A stretch of DNA of 64,000 nt from Thermodesulfobacterium hydrogeniphilum (lineage in GTDB: Bacteria; Desulfobacterota; Thermodesulfobacteria; Thermodesulfobacteriales; Thermodesulfobacteriaceae), in NCBI RefSeq assembly GCF_000746255.1, contig NZ_JQKW01000014.1, positions 18,094-82,093 of the forward strand. Reading direction: 5' to 3'. Both the position numbers and the translations under genes were made by a program. Below are positions 1-9,107 of the stretch, in pieces. Within the stretch, counting starts at the first letter, position 1. Every line of letters starts with the position of its first letter. Below the pieces are notes generated by a model that was not told where the DNA came from, did not search any database, and worked only from the letters and a program-made list of their open reading frames with translations.

Positions 1-2
1 AA

Positions 3-59
3 TTTAAAGATGTTAATGAATTTATAGATCAAATAAAAGAATTGGGACATGTTAAGTAA
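3..59 (+). CDS. C-terminal end of an unknown gene (partial)
   Basis: An open frame runs from the left edge and ends in TAA at 57-59, encoding 18 residues that finish in ELGHVK. It overlaps the start of pyrF by 11 bases, the kind of tight overlap seen between operon genes throughout this window, so it is probably the tail of an upstream gene in the same operon. The fragment is too short to identify a family, and chance is possible. Confidence 0.4.
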   Translation, partial: FKDVNEFIDQIKELGHVK

Positions 60-780
60 CAGTTCAAAACCTCAAGAAAGAATAGTTTTCCCTCTTGATG
101 TTTCTACTCAAGAAGAGGCTTTAAAATGGGTGGAGAGGTTAAATGGTTTAGTTGGAGTATTTAAAATTGGTTTAGAATTGTTTACAAGTTGTGGTCCTGG
201 AATAATAGAAGAGATAAAAAAAAGAACAGATCATAAAATTTTTTTAGATTTAAAGCTTTATGATATTCCTAATACTATTTTAAGAACCATTAGAGTTATT
301 TCAAATTTAGGTGTGGATTGGATTACAGTTCACACACTTTCAGGAAGTGAAGCTTTAAAAAATGCAGTTAACTCAGCTTATAACAATTTAAAAATTATAG
401 CTGTTACTATAATTACTTCTCTTGATAGAGCAGATTTGATGGAACTTGGTTTTAATTCTGAATTAGTAAGGGATACAAAAGAACTTGTATTTAAATTAGC
501 TCAAATAGCTTATAAAACAGGTTGTGATGGAATTGTTTGTTCTGCTAAAGAGGTCAGTAAAATCAAAGAAATATTTCCAGAATTTATTACAGTAGTTCCA
601 GGAATTAGATTAGAAGAAAGTAAAGATGATCAAGTTAGAGTTTCAACTCCTTATGAAGCAATTTTAGCAGGAGCTGATTATTTAGTAATAGGAAGACCTA
701 TTAGAGAAGCCTTTTCTCCTGAAAAGGTATGTAAAACTATAGCAGGACAAATTAAAAAGGCCTTAGAAGAAAAAAAATGA
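49..780 (+). CDS. pyrF: Orotidine-5'-phosphate decarboxylase
   Basis: Converts orotidine monophosphate to UMP, the last step of de novo pyrimidine synthesis, in the cytoplasm. The 243-residue protein has the usual length for the short bacterial family. It contains the catalytic DxKxxD block (DLKLYDIPNT, about residues 67-76), the FPLDVS start of the TIM barrel, and the phosphate-binding C-terminal section VPGIRLE followed by GADYLVIGRPI. No good ribosome binding site precedes ATG 49, consistent with translation coupled to the upstream frame that ends at 59. The stop overlaps the next gene by 4 bases (ATGA). No other pyrimidine gene is visible nearby. Confidence 0.95.
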   Translation: MLSNSSKPQERIVFPLDVSTQEEALKWVERLNGLVGVFKIGLELFTSCGPGIIEEIKKRTDHKIFLDLKLYDIPNTILRTIRVISNLGVDWITVHTLSGSEALKNAVNSAYNNLKIIAVTIITSLDRADLMELGFNSELVRDTKELVFKLAQIAYKTGCDGIVCSAKEVSKIKEIFPEFITVVPGIRLEESKDDQVRVSTPYEAILAGADYLVIGRPIREAFSPEKVCKTIAGQIKKALEEKK

Positions 781-1862
781 TAAGTAGAAGCACAGTTGAT
801 CTTCCTTTACACGGAGGAAAATGTCCATCTTGGTTATTTGAAAGAATGGTTAAATTAAGCAAGGCTATTTTACTTATAGTATACCAGGAATTTGGCAAAC
901 AGGAATTAATTAAAAGACTAACTGATCCTTTTTGGTTTCAAGCTTTGGGATGTCTTTTAGGTTTTGATTGGCATTCTTCAGGATTAACTACTACTGTGGG
1001 AGGAGCTGTAAAAGAGGCTTTAAAACCTTATTTTAAAGATTTAGGTGTCTATATATGTGGAGGAAAAGGGAAGACAGCCTTAAAAACTCCTCAGGAAATT
1101 ATTAAGTGGGCTGAAAAAGAAGGTCTTCCTCATGAAGCTTTTAAATTTGTTACTTTAAGCAGACTTACCGCAAGAATTGATAACAATGCTATCCAAGATG
1201 GTTTTCAACTTTATTTTCATCTTTTTATCTTTTCAAAAGATGGAGTTTGGGGTGTAATTCAGCAAGGAATGGATGAAAATACCTGTTATGCTCGTAGGTA
1301 TCATTGGTATAGTGAAAAGATAATTGATTTTTGTGAAAATCCTCATACTGGTATAATATCAAATATAAAAAAACAAGAGGTTTTAAATCTGGTAGATAAA
1401 GAGAGTGTCCCGGTTCAAAAAAATATGGTTTCTTTAGTTAAAGAAAGATTTGAGTTAGTATTGAAAGAATTATCCCCTAAGGTACATATTATTTTTAAAA
1501 AAGATCATGCCTTAACACAAAGAGATCTCTCACTTAGTTCTTTAAGAAAAATTTGGGAAAAAATTTATGAAAATCCTCCCTCAGATTTTAAAGATCTCAT
1601 TTTAACTCCGGGGCTGGGAGCAAAAGCTTTAAGAGCTTTAACTTTAGCTTCAGAATTGATTTATAATGTTCAGGCTTCAAGAAGAGATCCAGTAGTTTAT
1701 AGTTATGCTCATGGAGGTAAAGATGGGCATCCTTATAAATTGAATAAGAGGTTGTATGATCATACTATACAAGAATTGGAAGAGATACTTAGAAAAATAA
1801 AAATAGAGGAATCAGAAAAGGTAAAACTTTTTAAGAAATTGCCTAAGTTATTTAATATTTAA
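777..1862 (+). CDS. DUF763 family protein (COG1415)
   Basis: 361 residues. The N-terminal block DLPLHGGKCPSWLFERMVK and the following DPFWFQALGCLLGFDWHSSG are signatures of DUF763, a family of unknown function found mainly in archaea and thermophilic bacteria. The C-terminal half has a helix-hairpin-helix-like stretch (LTPGLGAKALRALTLAS, about residues 277-293) and ends with a conserved-looking YAHGGKDGHPY block. The hairpin motif and the many His and Asp residues suggest a nucleic acid enzyme, but no function should be claimed. It is translationally coupled to pyrF through an ATGA overlap at 777-780. Confidence 0.85.
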   Translation: MISRSTVDLPLHGGKCPSWLFERMVKLSKAILLIVYQEFGKQELIKRLTDPFWFQALGCLLGFDWHSSGLTTTVGGAVKEALKPYFKDLGVYICGGKGKTALKTPQEIIKWAEKEGLPHEAFKFVTLSRLTARIDNNAIQDGFQLYFHLFIFSKDGVWGVIQQGMDENTCYARRYHWYSEKIIDFCENPHTGIISNIKKQEVLNLVDKESVPVQKNMVSLVKERFELVLKELSPKVHIIFKKDHALTQRDLSLSSLRKIWEKIYENPPSDFKDLILTPGLGAKALRALTLASELIYNVQASRRDPVVYSYAHGGKDGHPYKLNKRLYDHTIQELEEILRKIKIEESEKVKLFKKLPKLFNI

Positions 1863-1953
1863 AAATTGCTTGAAAATTTAAAAAAAACAAAAAAAACCTT
1901 TCTTAAAACTATGATATATGTCAAAAAGAGGAATAAATTTATAAAAATCAAAT

Positions 1954-1981
1954 TTGACTTTTTAAAAAGGAAAGCTATAAA
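1954..1981 (+). promoter_or_regulatory. Candidate sigma-70 promoter of the dsr operon
   Basis: TTGACT at 1954-1959 is followed after 16 bases by TATAAA at 1976-1981. Transcription would start near 1988, about 5 bases before ATG 1993, so the mRNA would be almost leaderless. The purine-rich AAAGGAAAG seen upstream lies inside the promoter and could not act as a ribosome binding site. Confidence 0.5.
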
Positions 1982-1992
1982 AATCTGTTAAA

Positions 1993-2595
1993 ATGGCACC
2001 GAAGGGGATAGAATTGTCAAAATCGTTTTTAGAATTTTTAGAAGAAAAAAGAGAAGATATTTTAAAAAAGTGGAAGTCTATATTTTGGGATTCTTTTGGG
2101 GAGGAAGCTAAGAGATTTTTAAGTAAAGAGGTAGATAGATTTCAAAATCCTTTTGGGTATCGTATAGATGAGTGTTTTGATGGTTTAATAAAAGAGCTTT
2201 TTGGAGAATTTAATTGGGAAGAGGTGGATTATTTTTTGAATAGACTTGTTCAAATAAGAGCTATTCAGGAAGAGACACCTTCTAAAGCTTTATATTTGTT
2301 TATACAACTCAAGAGTATTATAAGAGATAAATTAGGAGAAGAGATTATAAAGAAATTTGGTATTGAGGAATTTTTAAAATTGGAAGACAGAATAAATACT
2401 TTGATTATTCGTAGTTTTGACCATTTTACCAAGTATAGAGAGTTATTGTATAAAAATAGATTTGAGGAATGGAAAAGAAATAATTTTATGTTATTAAAGA
2501 AAGCAGGAATAGTATATGATCCTATGGAAGGTATTCCACCAACTGTATCAGAAAAAAATATTAATATCAATAAAATGAGAGGGAGAGAGGTATGA
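1993..2595 (+). CDS. RsbRD_N-like regulatory protein of the dsr operon
   Basis: 200 residues, soluble, no membrane segment. The start (LSKSFLEFLEEKREDILKKW) and the all-helical pattern match the RsbRD N-terminal domain, a globin-like sensor fold related to the stressosome protein RsbR, which is commonly annotated just upstream of dsrM in sulfate reducers. No STAS domain follows, so it is a lone sensor-like domain. It is the first gene of the dsr operon and overlaps dsrM by 4 bases (ATGA at 2592-2595), indicating co-translation with the membrane complex. Its role, whether sensing or assembly, is unknown; the family assignment is by pattern recall. Confidence 0.65.
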   Translation: MAPKGIELSKSFLEFLEEKREDILKKWKSIFWDSFGEEAKRFLSKEVDRFQNPFGYRIDECFDGLIKELFGEFNWEEVDYFLNRLVQIRAIQEETPSKALYLFIQLKSIIRDKLGEEIIKKFGIEEFLKLEDRINTLIIRSFDHFTKYRELLYKNRFEEWKRNNFMLLKKAGIVYDPMEGIPPTVSEKNININKMRGREV

Positions 2596-3623
2596 ATGTA
2601 GGATGGAGTCTATTAGCTGTTATTGTATTACTTCTCATCCCCTGGATAGGGGTAGGTGTATTGGGTTTAGATAGTTTATTTGGTATAGTAATACCTTATG
2701 CTTGTTTTTTGGTTTTTATAATTGGATTGATTTATAAAATGATTTATTGGGCTAAGTCTCCTCAACCTTTTAAGATTCCGACTACTTGTGGTCAACAAAA
2801 GAGTTTATCTTGGATTAAGCATAGTAGATTAGAATCTCCTTTTACTACTTGGGAAGTGGTTTTAAGAATGTTTTTTGAAATTGTATTTTTTAGGAGCCTT
2901 TTTAGAAATTTAAGAGCCGAGCTTCAGGGAAGAAGATTGATTTATGGTTCTGCAAAATGGTTATGGTTAGGAGCTATTTTATTTCATTGGTCTTTTTTTA
3001 TCATTCTTTTAAGACATTTAAGATTATTTACTAATCCTGTTCCTGAAATTATTCAAGGCTTAGATTTTATGGATAGCTTTTTACAAACCTTAGGGGTGCC
3101 ACCTGTTTATATAACTGATGTGTTAATTATTGCTGGATTGACATTTCTGCTTTTAAGAAGATTAGTGGATCCCAAGGTTTCATATCTTTCTCATGGTTCT
3201 GATTATTTTCCCTTGTTTTTAATTTTGAGTATAGCAATTACAGGAGTTTTGATGAGATATGCTATAAAAGTAGATATTTATGGAGTAAAACATTTAACAC
3301 TTGGTTTGGTTACTTTAAAACCTACTATACCAGATGTTAAGATTGGAACAATATTTTATATACATATATTTTTAGTATCTGTGTTAGCTGCTTATTTTCC
3401 ATTTAGCAAATTATGCCACATGGTAGGAGTATTTTTCAGTCCAACTCGTAATATGGCTAATAATAACAGATATGTTAGACATGTTAATCCTTGGGATTAT
3501 CCAGTGAAATATACAACTTATTGTGAATGGCAAGAAAGATTTAGAGATTTATTAGAACAAGCAGGTTTACCCATTGATGATGAGTGGTGTAAAGAACAAC
3601 AACAAACCCAGAAGACTCAATAG
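2592..3623 (+). CDS. dsrM: DsrM, membrane cytochrome b of the Dsr complex
   Basis: The 343-residue NarI-like subunit of DsrMKJOP, which exchanges electrons between menaquinol and the cytoplasmic DsrK. Several hydrophobic helices are visible: two near residues 5-50, one near 122-142, one near 177-195, one near 209-224 and one near 252-275. Histidines in the helices (for example in LFHWSFFIILLRHLRLF and YIHIFLVS) can bind two haems b. GAGAGAGGT gives a ribosome binding site before ATG 2592, and the gene overlaps the preceding one by 4 bases. Confidence 0.93.
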   Translation: MNVGWSLLAVIVLLLIPWIGVGVLGLDSLFGIVIPYACFLVFIIGLIYKMIYWAKSPQPFKIPTTCGQQKSLSWIKHSRLESPFTTWEVVLRMFFEIVFFRSLFRNLRAELQGRRLIYGSAKWLWLGAILFHWSFFIILLRHLRLFTNPVPEIIQGLDFMDSFLQTLGVPPVYITDVLIIAGLTFLLLRRLVDPKVSYLSHGSDYFPLFLILSIAITGVLMRYAIKVDIYGVKHLTLGLVTLKPTIPDVKIGTIFYIHIFLVSVLAAYFPFSKLCHMVGVFFSPTRNMANNNRYVRHVNPWDYPVKYTTYCEWQERFRDLLEQAGLPIDDEWCKEQQQTQKTQ

Positions 3624-3637
3624 AGGGAGGTAAAAAT

Positions 3638-5251
3638 ATGGCTCTTCCAAAACCAGATGAATTATTGCAGAATGTAAATTTAAATAGAACCCCATCTCAA
3701 CATTGGATGGATATAAAAACAGAATTTAAACCTGGGACTTATTGTTATGCTGTTGAACCTCAGGTTATGAAGGATTTAGGACTTCCTAATTTAGGAAGTT
3801 GGCAACCTCATGATGAAAAATGGCCACTTCCTGAAAATTGGAAAGAGATAGTAAGAGATGCTATTAAAACTCGTATGGAAAGGTTTAGATCTTTCAAGCT
3901 TTTTATGGATATTTGTGTAAGATGTGGAGCCTGTGCTGATAAGTGTCATTTCTTTCTTGGAACCGGAGATCCTAAAAATATGCCTGTTTTAAGAGCAGAA
4001 CTTATTAGGTCTATTATAAAAGGAGAATTTTCCACTTTTGCTAAATTATTTGGCAGATTTGCAGGTGCAAGGCCATTAACAGAAGATGTTATAAAAGAAT
4101 GGTTTTTTTATTTTTATCAATGCACTGAGTGTAGAAGATGTTCTGTCTTTTGTCCTTATGGAATAGATACTGCAGAAGTTACTATCATAATGAGAGAAAT
4201 TTTACATGAGTTAGGAATTGCTATAGATTGGGCGATGAAACCTGTTAGATTTTCTCATTTTATTGGTAACCATATTGGAATTCAGCCTCATACTATGAAA
4301 GAGATTATTGAATATTTAGTAGCTGATATTGAAGAGATTACAGGAGTAAAGATAGAGGTTCCTTTTAATAAAAAAGGAGCGGAAATATTATTTGTTCCTC
4401 CTTCTGGTGACTATTTTGCTGATCCAGGAATTTATAATTTTATGGGATATTTGATTTTATTCCACCACTTAGGACTTGACTATACTATAAGTACTTATGC
4501 TTCTGAATCTGGAAACTTTGGATTTTTCAATAAATTAGAACTGGCTAAGAAGTTGCATGCTAAAATTTATGAAGAAGCAAAAAGATTGAAGGTTAAGTGG
4601 ATTCTTGGTGGTGAATGTGGTCACATGTGGAGAGTTTGGCATCAATATCACAATACTTGGTATGGTCCTGTTAATTTTCTTGAAGTGCCAAAATCTCCTA
4701 TTACTGGAACTGTTTTTGAACATGCTAAGGATAATAAAATTATTCATATTTGTGAGTTTACAGCAGATCTCATTGCTCATAACAAGATAAAACTTGATCC
4801 ATCTCGTAATGATCATGTTATAGTGACTTATCATGATTCTTGTAATCCAGCCAGAGCTATGGGATTTTTTGAAGAGCCGAGATTCATTTTAAAACATGTT
4901 TGCAATAATTTTGTAGAAATGCCTGAAAATACTATTAGAGAAAAGACTTTTTGCTGTGGAAGTGGATCTGGATTGAATACTGATGAATATATGGAAATGA
5001 GAATGAGAGGAGGATTTCCAAGAGCTAATGCTGTAGAGTATGTTCATAAGAAGTATGGAGTGAATCATTTAGCCTGTATCTGTGCAATTGATAGAGCAGT
5101 ATTTCCAGCTCTTATGAATTACTGGGTTCCTGGTGTAGATGTGTGTGGAGTCCATGAATTAGTTGGAAATGCTATTGTACTTGATGGAGAAAAAGAAAGA
5201 ACTACAGATTTAAGATATCGTCCATTAAAAGGTAAGGAAGAGGAGGTATAG
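3638..5251 (+). CDS. dsrK: DsrK, HdrD-like iron-sulfur subunit
   Basis: The 537-residue cytoplasmic catalytic subunit of DsrMKJOP, related to heterodisulfide reductase HdrD and thought to reduce the DsrC trisulfide. Two 4Fe-4S motifs are visible: Cys93, 96, 99 and 103 (CVRCGACADKC) and Cys162, 165, 168 and 172 (CTECRRCSVFC). The C-terminal half carries CCG-type sites for the special catalytic cluster, including HDSCNPARAMG, FCCGSGSG and the late CIC. A strong GAGGGAGGT ribosome binding site precedes ATG 3638. Order and spacing (14 bases after dsrM, 2 bases before dsrJ) are those of the classic operon. Confidence 0.96.
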   Translation: MALPKPDELLQNVNLNRTPSQHWMDIKTEFKPGTYCYAVEPQVMKDLGLPNLGSWQPHDEKWPLPENWKEIVRDAIKTRMERFRSFKLFMDICVRCGACADKCHFFLGTGDPKNMPVLRAELIRSIIKGEFSTFAKLFGRFAGARPLTEDVIKEWFFYFYQCTECRRCSVFCPYGIDTAEVTIIMREILHELGIAIDWAMKPVRFSHFIGNHIGIQPHTMKEIIEYLVADIEEITGVKIEVPFNKKGAEILFVPPSGDYFADPGIYNFMGYLILFHHLGLDYTISTYASESGNFGFFNKLELAKKLHAKIYEEAKRLKVKWILGGECGHMWRVWHQYHNTWYGPVNFLEVPKSPITGTVFEHAKDNKIIHICEFTADLIAHNKIKLDPSRNDHVIVTYHDSCNPARAMGFFEEPRFILKHVCNNFVEMPENTIREKTFCCGSGSGLNTDEYMEMRMRGGFPRANAVEYVHKKYGVNHLACICAIDRAVFPALMNYWVPGVDVCGVHELVGNAIVLDGEKERTTDLRYRPLKGKEEEV

Positions 5252-5253
5252 TT

Positions 5254-5640
5254 ATGTATAATGCCAACAAAGTTATTCCAGGAATAATTATTTTTATTTT
5301 ATTTTTTACTGCACCTATATGGTTAAATTTTGGGAGACTTGAGGCTATACCTCAACCAGAGTTGCCAAAAGGAGAAAAGAAATGTGTAGAATCAAAGGAG
5401 TATATGAGAGCTTATCATATGAAACTTTTAGATGATTGGAGAAAAAAAGCTATCCGTGAAAATCAATATATATACATAAACAGCAAAGGAGAGAAATATA
5501 GGATTAGTTTACAAAAAACTTGTTTAAAATGCCATAATAACAGGGAAAAATTTTGTGATAGATGTCATAATTTTGTAATTACACATCCAGATTGTTGGCA
5601 TTGTCATTTTACAAAGGAGGAGGCCAAAAAATGGCAATAA
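5254..5640 (+). CDS. dsrJ: DsrJ, periplasmic trihaem cytochrome c
   Basis: 128 residues. An N-terminal hydrophobic segment (about residues 7-25) anchors or exports the protein. Three CxxCH haem sites are present at residues 90-94 (CLKCH), 101-105 (CDRCH) and 114-118 (CWHCH). Cys44 in KKCVES matches the position expected for the unusual His/Cys-ligated haem known in DsrJ; that ligand role is family knowledge, not shown here. The gene starts 2 bases after dsrK with a GAGGAGG ribosome binding site, and its last 10 bases overlap dsrO. Confidence 0.95.
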   Translation: MYNANKVIPGIIIFILFFTAPIWLNFGRLEAIPQPELPKGEKKCVESKEYMRAYHMKLLDDWRKKAIRENQYIYINSKGEKYRISLQKTCLKCHNNREKFCDRCHNFVITHPDCWHCHFTKEEAKKWQ

Positions 5641-6425
5641 AGAGAAGGGACTTTTTAAAATTAGGTGGTTTAACTTTAGTTGGTACTGCAGCATCTGCTG
5701 CAGTGGAAAACCTTTTAATTAAAGGTGAGGCTAAAGCTGAAGGTTATACTTCAGCTCCAGAATCTCTAAAAGGTAAAAGATGGGCTTTAGTAATTGATGT
5801 TAAAAAATGTAAAGAAAACCAATCTACTTGTGGTTTTAAATGTATTGAAGCCTGTAATGTTTATCATAATATTCCTAATATCCCTGATCCAAAGAAAGAG
5901 ATTAAGTGGATATGGAAAGATAATTTTGAACATGCTTTTCCTGAAGAAGGTACTAACAAATATTTAGTAGAAAAATTGGAAGGGATTCCTTTTATACTTT
6001 TATGTAATCATTGTGAAAATCCTCCTTGTGTAAGAGTTTGTCCAACCAGGGCTACTTTTAAAAGAGAGGATGGTATTGTAATGATGGATTATCATAGATG
6101 TATAGGATGTCGTTTTTGTATGGCAGCGTGTCCTTATGGAGCAAGAAGTTTTAATTGGTATGATCCTCGTAAATATCTTTCCAAAGTAAACCCGCTATAT
6201 CCTACAAGAACAAAGGGTGTAGTAGAAAAATGCACTTTGTGTTATGAGAGACTGGCAGATGGTAAAGTACCTGCCTGTGTAGAAGCGTGCCCAGCTAAGG
6301 CTATTATATTTGGAGATTTAAATGATCCTAATTCTGAAGTTAATAAAGTTTTAGAAGAAAGAATGGCTATCAGAAGAAAAGAGGAACTTGGAACAGGACC
6401 TTCAGTATTTTATTTAATAGATTAA
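5631..6425 (+). CDS. dsrO: DsrO, periplasmic Tat-exported ferredoxin subunit
   Basis: 264 residues from ATG 5631. This start is chosen over the in-frame ATG at 5592 because AAAGGAGGAGG lies just upstream and the protein then begins with a twin-arginine signal (KRRDFLKLGG, residues 4-13). Four ferredoxin-like cysteine groups follow, including CNHCENPPCVRVCP and CIGCRFCMAACPYGA, plus CTLCYERL and CVEACPAK, as in NrfC/HybA-type subunits holding several 4Fe-4S clusters. It would relay electrons between DsrP and DsrJ on the periplasmic side. The ORF overlaps dsrJ by 10 bases. Confidence 0.95.
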   Translation: MAIKRRDFLKLGGLTLVGTAASAAVENLLIKGEAKAEGYTSAPESLKGKRWALVIDVKKCKENQSTCGFKCIEACNVYHNIPNIPDPKKEIKWIWKDNFEHAFPEEGTNKYLVEKLEGIPFILLCNHCENPPCVRVCPTRATFKREDGIVMMDYHRCIGCRFCMAACPYGARSFNWYDPRKYLSKVNPLYPTRTKGVVEKCTLCYERLADGKVPACVEACPAKAIIFGDLNDPNSEVNKVLEERMAIRRKEELGTGPSVFYLID

Positions 6426-6450
6426 TAAATTTTAGAGGAGAGGTGTAAGT

Positions 6451-7641
6451 ATGATTGAAAAGGCTTTAAGAGGAAGTAAAAAATATTGGTTATGGCTTGC
6501 TTTTTTAGCATCTATTATTTTTATTGGATTTTTATGCTATCTAAAACAATGGAAAGTAGGTTTAGGTATTACAGGAATGAGCAGGGATGTGTCATGGGGA
6601 TTTTATATTGCTAATTTTACTTTTTTGGTTGGAGTAGCTGCTGGAGCTGTGATGATAGTTCTTCCATACTATTGGCATAATTATAAAGAATATGGCAAAA
6701 TTACAGTTTTAGGTGAATTTTTAGCTGTTGCTGCAGTTTTAATGTGTATGTTGTTTATTTTTGTAGATCTTGGTCAACCTATGAGAGCATTGAATGTTTT
6801 AAGATATCCTACACCTCACTCTGTATTCTTCTTTGATGCTTGTGTTCTTTCAGGATATTTATTACTCAATATTCTTTGTGGTTGGACAGTTCTGCATTCT
6901 GAATATAAAGGGACCAAATATCCTTCTTGGTTAAAGCCTTTTATTTATTTAGCTATACTTTGGGCTCCAAGTATTCATATTGTAACTGCTTTTATTTATC
7001 AAGGGTTACCTGGACGTCATTTCTGGTTGACTGCTGTTATGGCTCCAAGATTTCTTGCATCTGCATTTTGTGCAGGCCCAGCATTTATAATCATTGCAGC
7101 CCTCCTTTTAAAAAGAGTAGCTAACTTTGATCCTGGTAAAAAAGCAATAGAAGCACTTTCTAAAACAGTTGCTTATGCATTTATTATAAATGTTTTACTT
7201 TTCTTCTTTGAACTTTTTACTTCATTTTATAGTGGTATTCCCAGTCATAAAGCACCTATTAAATATTTATTTGTAGGACTTCATGGACATGCAGAATGGG
7301 TTCCTTTTATGTGGGCTGCTGCTATTTTAGCTGCTGTTGCAATAATTTTATTAGTAATTCCTGCTACTCGCAAAAATGAAGCTACATTAGTTTTAGGATG
7401 TATAGCTGTTTTTCTTGCTTGCTGGATTGATAAAGGTATTGGTTTGATTGTAGGAGGATATACTCCTACACCATTTGAGACTATTACTGTGTACAGACCT
7501 ACTTTACCAGAAATTGGCATTGCTTTAGGTGTCTGGGCTTTGGGATTTTTTGTTCTTAGTGTATTATATAAAATAACAATAGAAGTTAAAAAATCAAAAG
7601 AATTAGTAGTAAAATATAATGGAATTTTATTTAAAAAATAA
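6451..7641 (+). CDS. dsrP: DsrP, NrfD-like quinone-binding membrane subunit
   Basis: 396 residues, about ten hydrophobic helices, of the NrfD/PsrC family. It is the second membrane subunit of DsrMKJOP and oxidises or reduces menaquinone on the periplasmic side together with DsrO. Typical NrfD features include the early MSRDVSWGFYIANFTFLVGVAAGA segment (about residues 43-66) and the histidine-bearing loops between helices. A GAGGAGAGGTG ribosome binding site precedes ATG 6451. It is the last gene before a strong terminator, so the core operon ends here. Confidence 0.94.
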   Translation: MIEKALRGSKKYWLWLAFLASIIFIGFLCYLKQWKVGLGITGMSRDVSWGFYIANFTFLVGVAAGAVMIVLPYYWHNYKEYGKITVLGEFLAVAAVLMCMLFIFVDLGQPMRALNVLRYPTPHSVFFFDACVLSGYLLLNILCGWTVLHSEYKGTKYPSWLKPFIYLAILWAPSIHIVTAFIYQGLPGRHFWLTAVMAPRFLASAFCAGPAFIIIAALLLKRVANFDPGKKAIEALSKTVAYAFIINVLLFFFELFTSFYSGIPSHKAPIKYLFVGLHGHAEWVPFMWAAAILAAVAIILLVIPATRKNEATLVLGCIAVFLACWIDKGIGLIVGGYTPTPFETITVYRPTLPEIGIALGVWALGFFVLSVLYKITIEVKKSKELVVKYNGILFKK

Positions 7642-7676
7642 AATATAAGGGGGTTTTTTTTCCCCTTATATTTTTT
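7642..7676 (+). terminator. Intrinsic terminator after dsrP
   Basis: An 11-base-pair stem is formed by 7642-7652 (AATATAAGGGG) and 7662-7672 (CCCCTTATATT) with a T-rich loop, followed by more T. It directly follows the dsrP stop and should end the dsrMKJOP transcript. Confidence 0.9.
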
Positions 7677-7700
7677 AAATATTATGTTATTTTTCTATTT

Positions 7701-9089
7701 ATGTCAATTGTTTATAAAATTCCAAGAATTTTGATTTCCTCTCATAAAGGTGGTGCTGGCAAAACTCTATTTACAATAGGGTTAATCTCAGTCCTTAGAG
7801 ATCAAGGATTAAAAGTTTCAGCTTTTAAAAAAGGACCTGATTATATAGATGCTGGTTGGCTAAGTAAAGTTTCTCAAGTCCCTTGTAGAAATTTAGATTT
7901 GTTTCTTTTTAACGAAGCAGATAATTTATATTCTTTTTACTTAGGTTCAAAAGATTCAGAGATTGCTATTATTGAAGGAAATCGAGGTCTTTTTGATGGA
8001 ATGGATATATATGGTAGTTGTAGCACAGCTAAATTGGCTCAAGTTTTAAAAGTTCCTATTATAATTGTTCTTGATTGTACAAAGGTAACCCGAAGTTTAG
8101 CAGCTTTAGTTAAAGGGTTTTTATCTTTTGAGGAAGGAATTGATATTAAAGGAGTTATTCTGAATAAAATAGCAAGATCAAGACATGAAAATATTATAAG
8201 AGAATCTATAGAATATTACACTAATATAAAAGTTTTAGGATCTATACCTAAGCTTAAAAATTTACCACCTGAAAGACACTTGGGACTTATTACTTCTTAT
8301 GAATACGAAGAAAGACCATTTTTAGAGGAGTTAAAAGAAGCTATAAGAGAAAATGTAGATTTAAATAAAATTTTAGAAATAAGTAAAAAAGTAGAAGATC
8401 TAAAAATAGAAGAACTACCTGATATACAAACACAAAAATATAAAGATTTAAAAATAGGAGTTTTTAGAGATGAAGCTTTTCAATTTTATTATCCTGAAAA
8501 TCTGGAAAGTTTATGCAGATTAGGTGCTGAAATTAGATATATAAATGCTTTTAAAGATAGAAACCTTCCTTCAGATATTTCTGCTTTATATTTAGGAGGT
8601 GGATTTCCTGAAGTTCAAGCAGAAGCTTTGTCAGAAAATAAAGGGCTTTTAAAAGATATAAAAGAAGCTGTTTTAGAAGGGATGCCAGTTTATGCAGAAT
8701 GTGGTGGATTTATGTACTTAGGAAAGAAAATAATCTGGAAAAATAAAGAATATCCCGTGTGTGGAGTTTTACCTATTGTTTTTAAAGTAGAAAAAAGACC
8801 TCAGGGACATGGTTATGTAATAGCTAAGGTTATTAAAAAAAATCCATATTTCAAATTAGGTTATTTTATAAAAGGTCATGAATTTCATTATTCTAAACCT
8901 ATTGAAGTTGACGAAAATAAAGAAATGAGATATATATTTGAATTAAAAAAAGGATTTGGAATAGATGGAAAAAAAGACGGAATTTTATTTAAAAATTTAT
9001 TAGCGAGTTATACCCATATTCATATTTTTAGTGTAAAATATTGGGCGGAAAAATTTTTAGAAAAAGCGCAAGAGTTTAAGCAAAAATAA
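7701..9089 (+). CDS. Cobyrinate a,c-diamide synthase family amidase (DsrN-like)
   Basis: 462 residues of the CbiA/CobB family, which amidates tetrapyrrole carboxylates using ATP and glutamine. The N-terminal P-loop is SSHKGGAGKT (about residues 13-22); the C-terminal class I glutamine amidotransferase part contains GGGFPEVQAE and the nucleophile region AECGGFMYLG. The same family includes DsrN, which modifies sirohaem of dissimilatory sulfite reductase. Its place right after dsrMKJOP and the absence of any other cobalamin synthesis gene favour a DsrN role, but that is inference. It lies behind the dsrP terminator and has no clear ribosome binding site. Confidence 0.88.
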   Translation: MSIVYKIPRILISSHKGGAGKTLFTIGLISVLRDQGLKVSAFKKGPDYIDAGWLSKVSQVPCRNLDLFLFNEADNLYSFYLGSKDSEIAIIEGNRGLFDGMDIYGSCSTAKLAQVLKVPIIIVLDCTKVTRSLAALVKGFLSFEEGIDIKGVILNKIARSRHENIIRESIEYYTNIKVLGSIPKLKNLPPERHLGLITSYEYEERPFLEELKEAIRENVDLNKILEISKKVEDLKIEELPDIQTQKYKDLKIGVFRDEAFQFYYPENLESLCRLGAEIRYINAFKDRNLPSDISALYLGGGFPEVQAEALSENKGLLKDIKEAVLEGMPVYAECGGFMYLGKKIIWKNKEYPVCGVLPIVFKVEKRPQGHGYVIAKVIKKNPYFKLGYFIKGHEFHYSKPIEVDENKEMRYIFELKKGFGIDGKKDGILFKNLLASYTHIHIFSVKYWAEKFLEKAQEFKQK

Positions 9090-9107
9090 AATCAAAGGAG
9101 GTGTAAC

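Noticed and set aside
5592..5630. Upstream start for dsrO at 5592
   Set aside because: It would place 13 extra residues before the twin-arginine signal and lacks a ribosome binding site; ATG 5631 has both.
7701..9089. Cobalamin synthesis role as the primary call
   Set aside because: No other cobalamin gene is in the window and the dsr context fits a DsrN role better, though family membership alone cannot decide.
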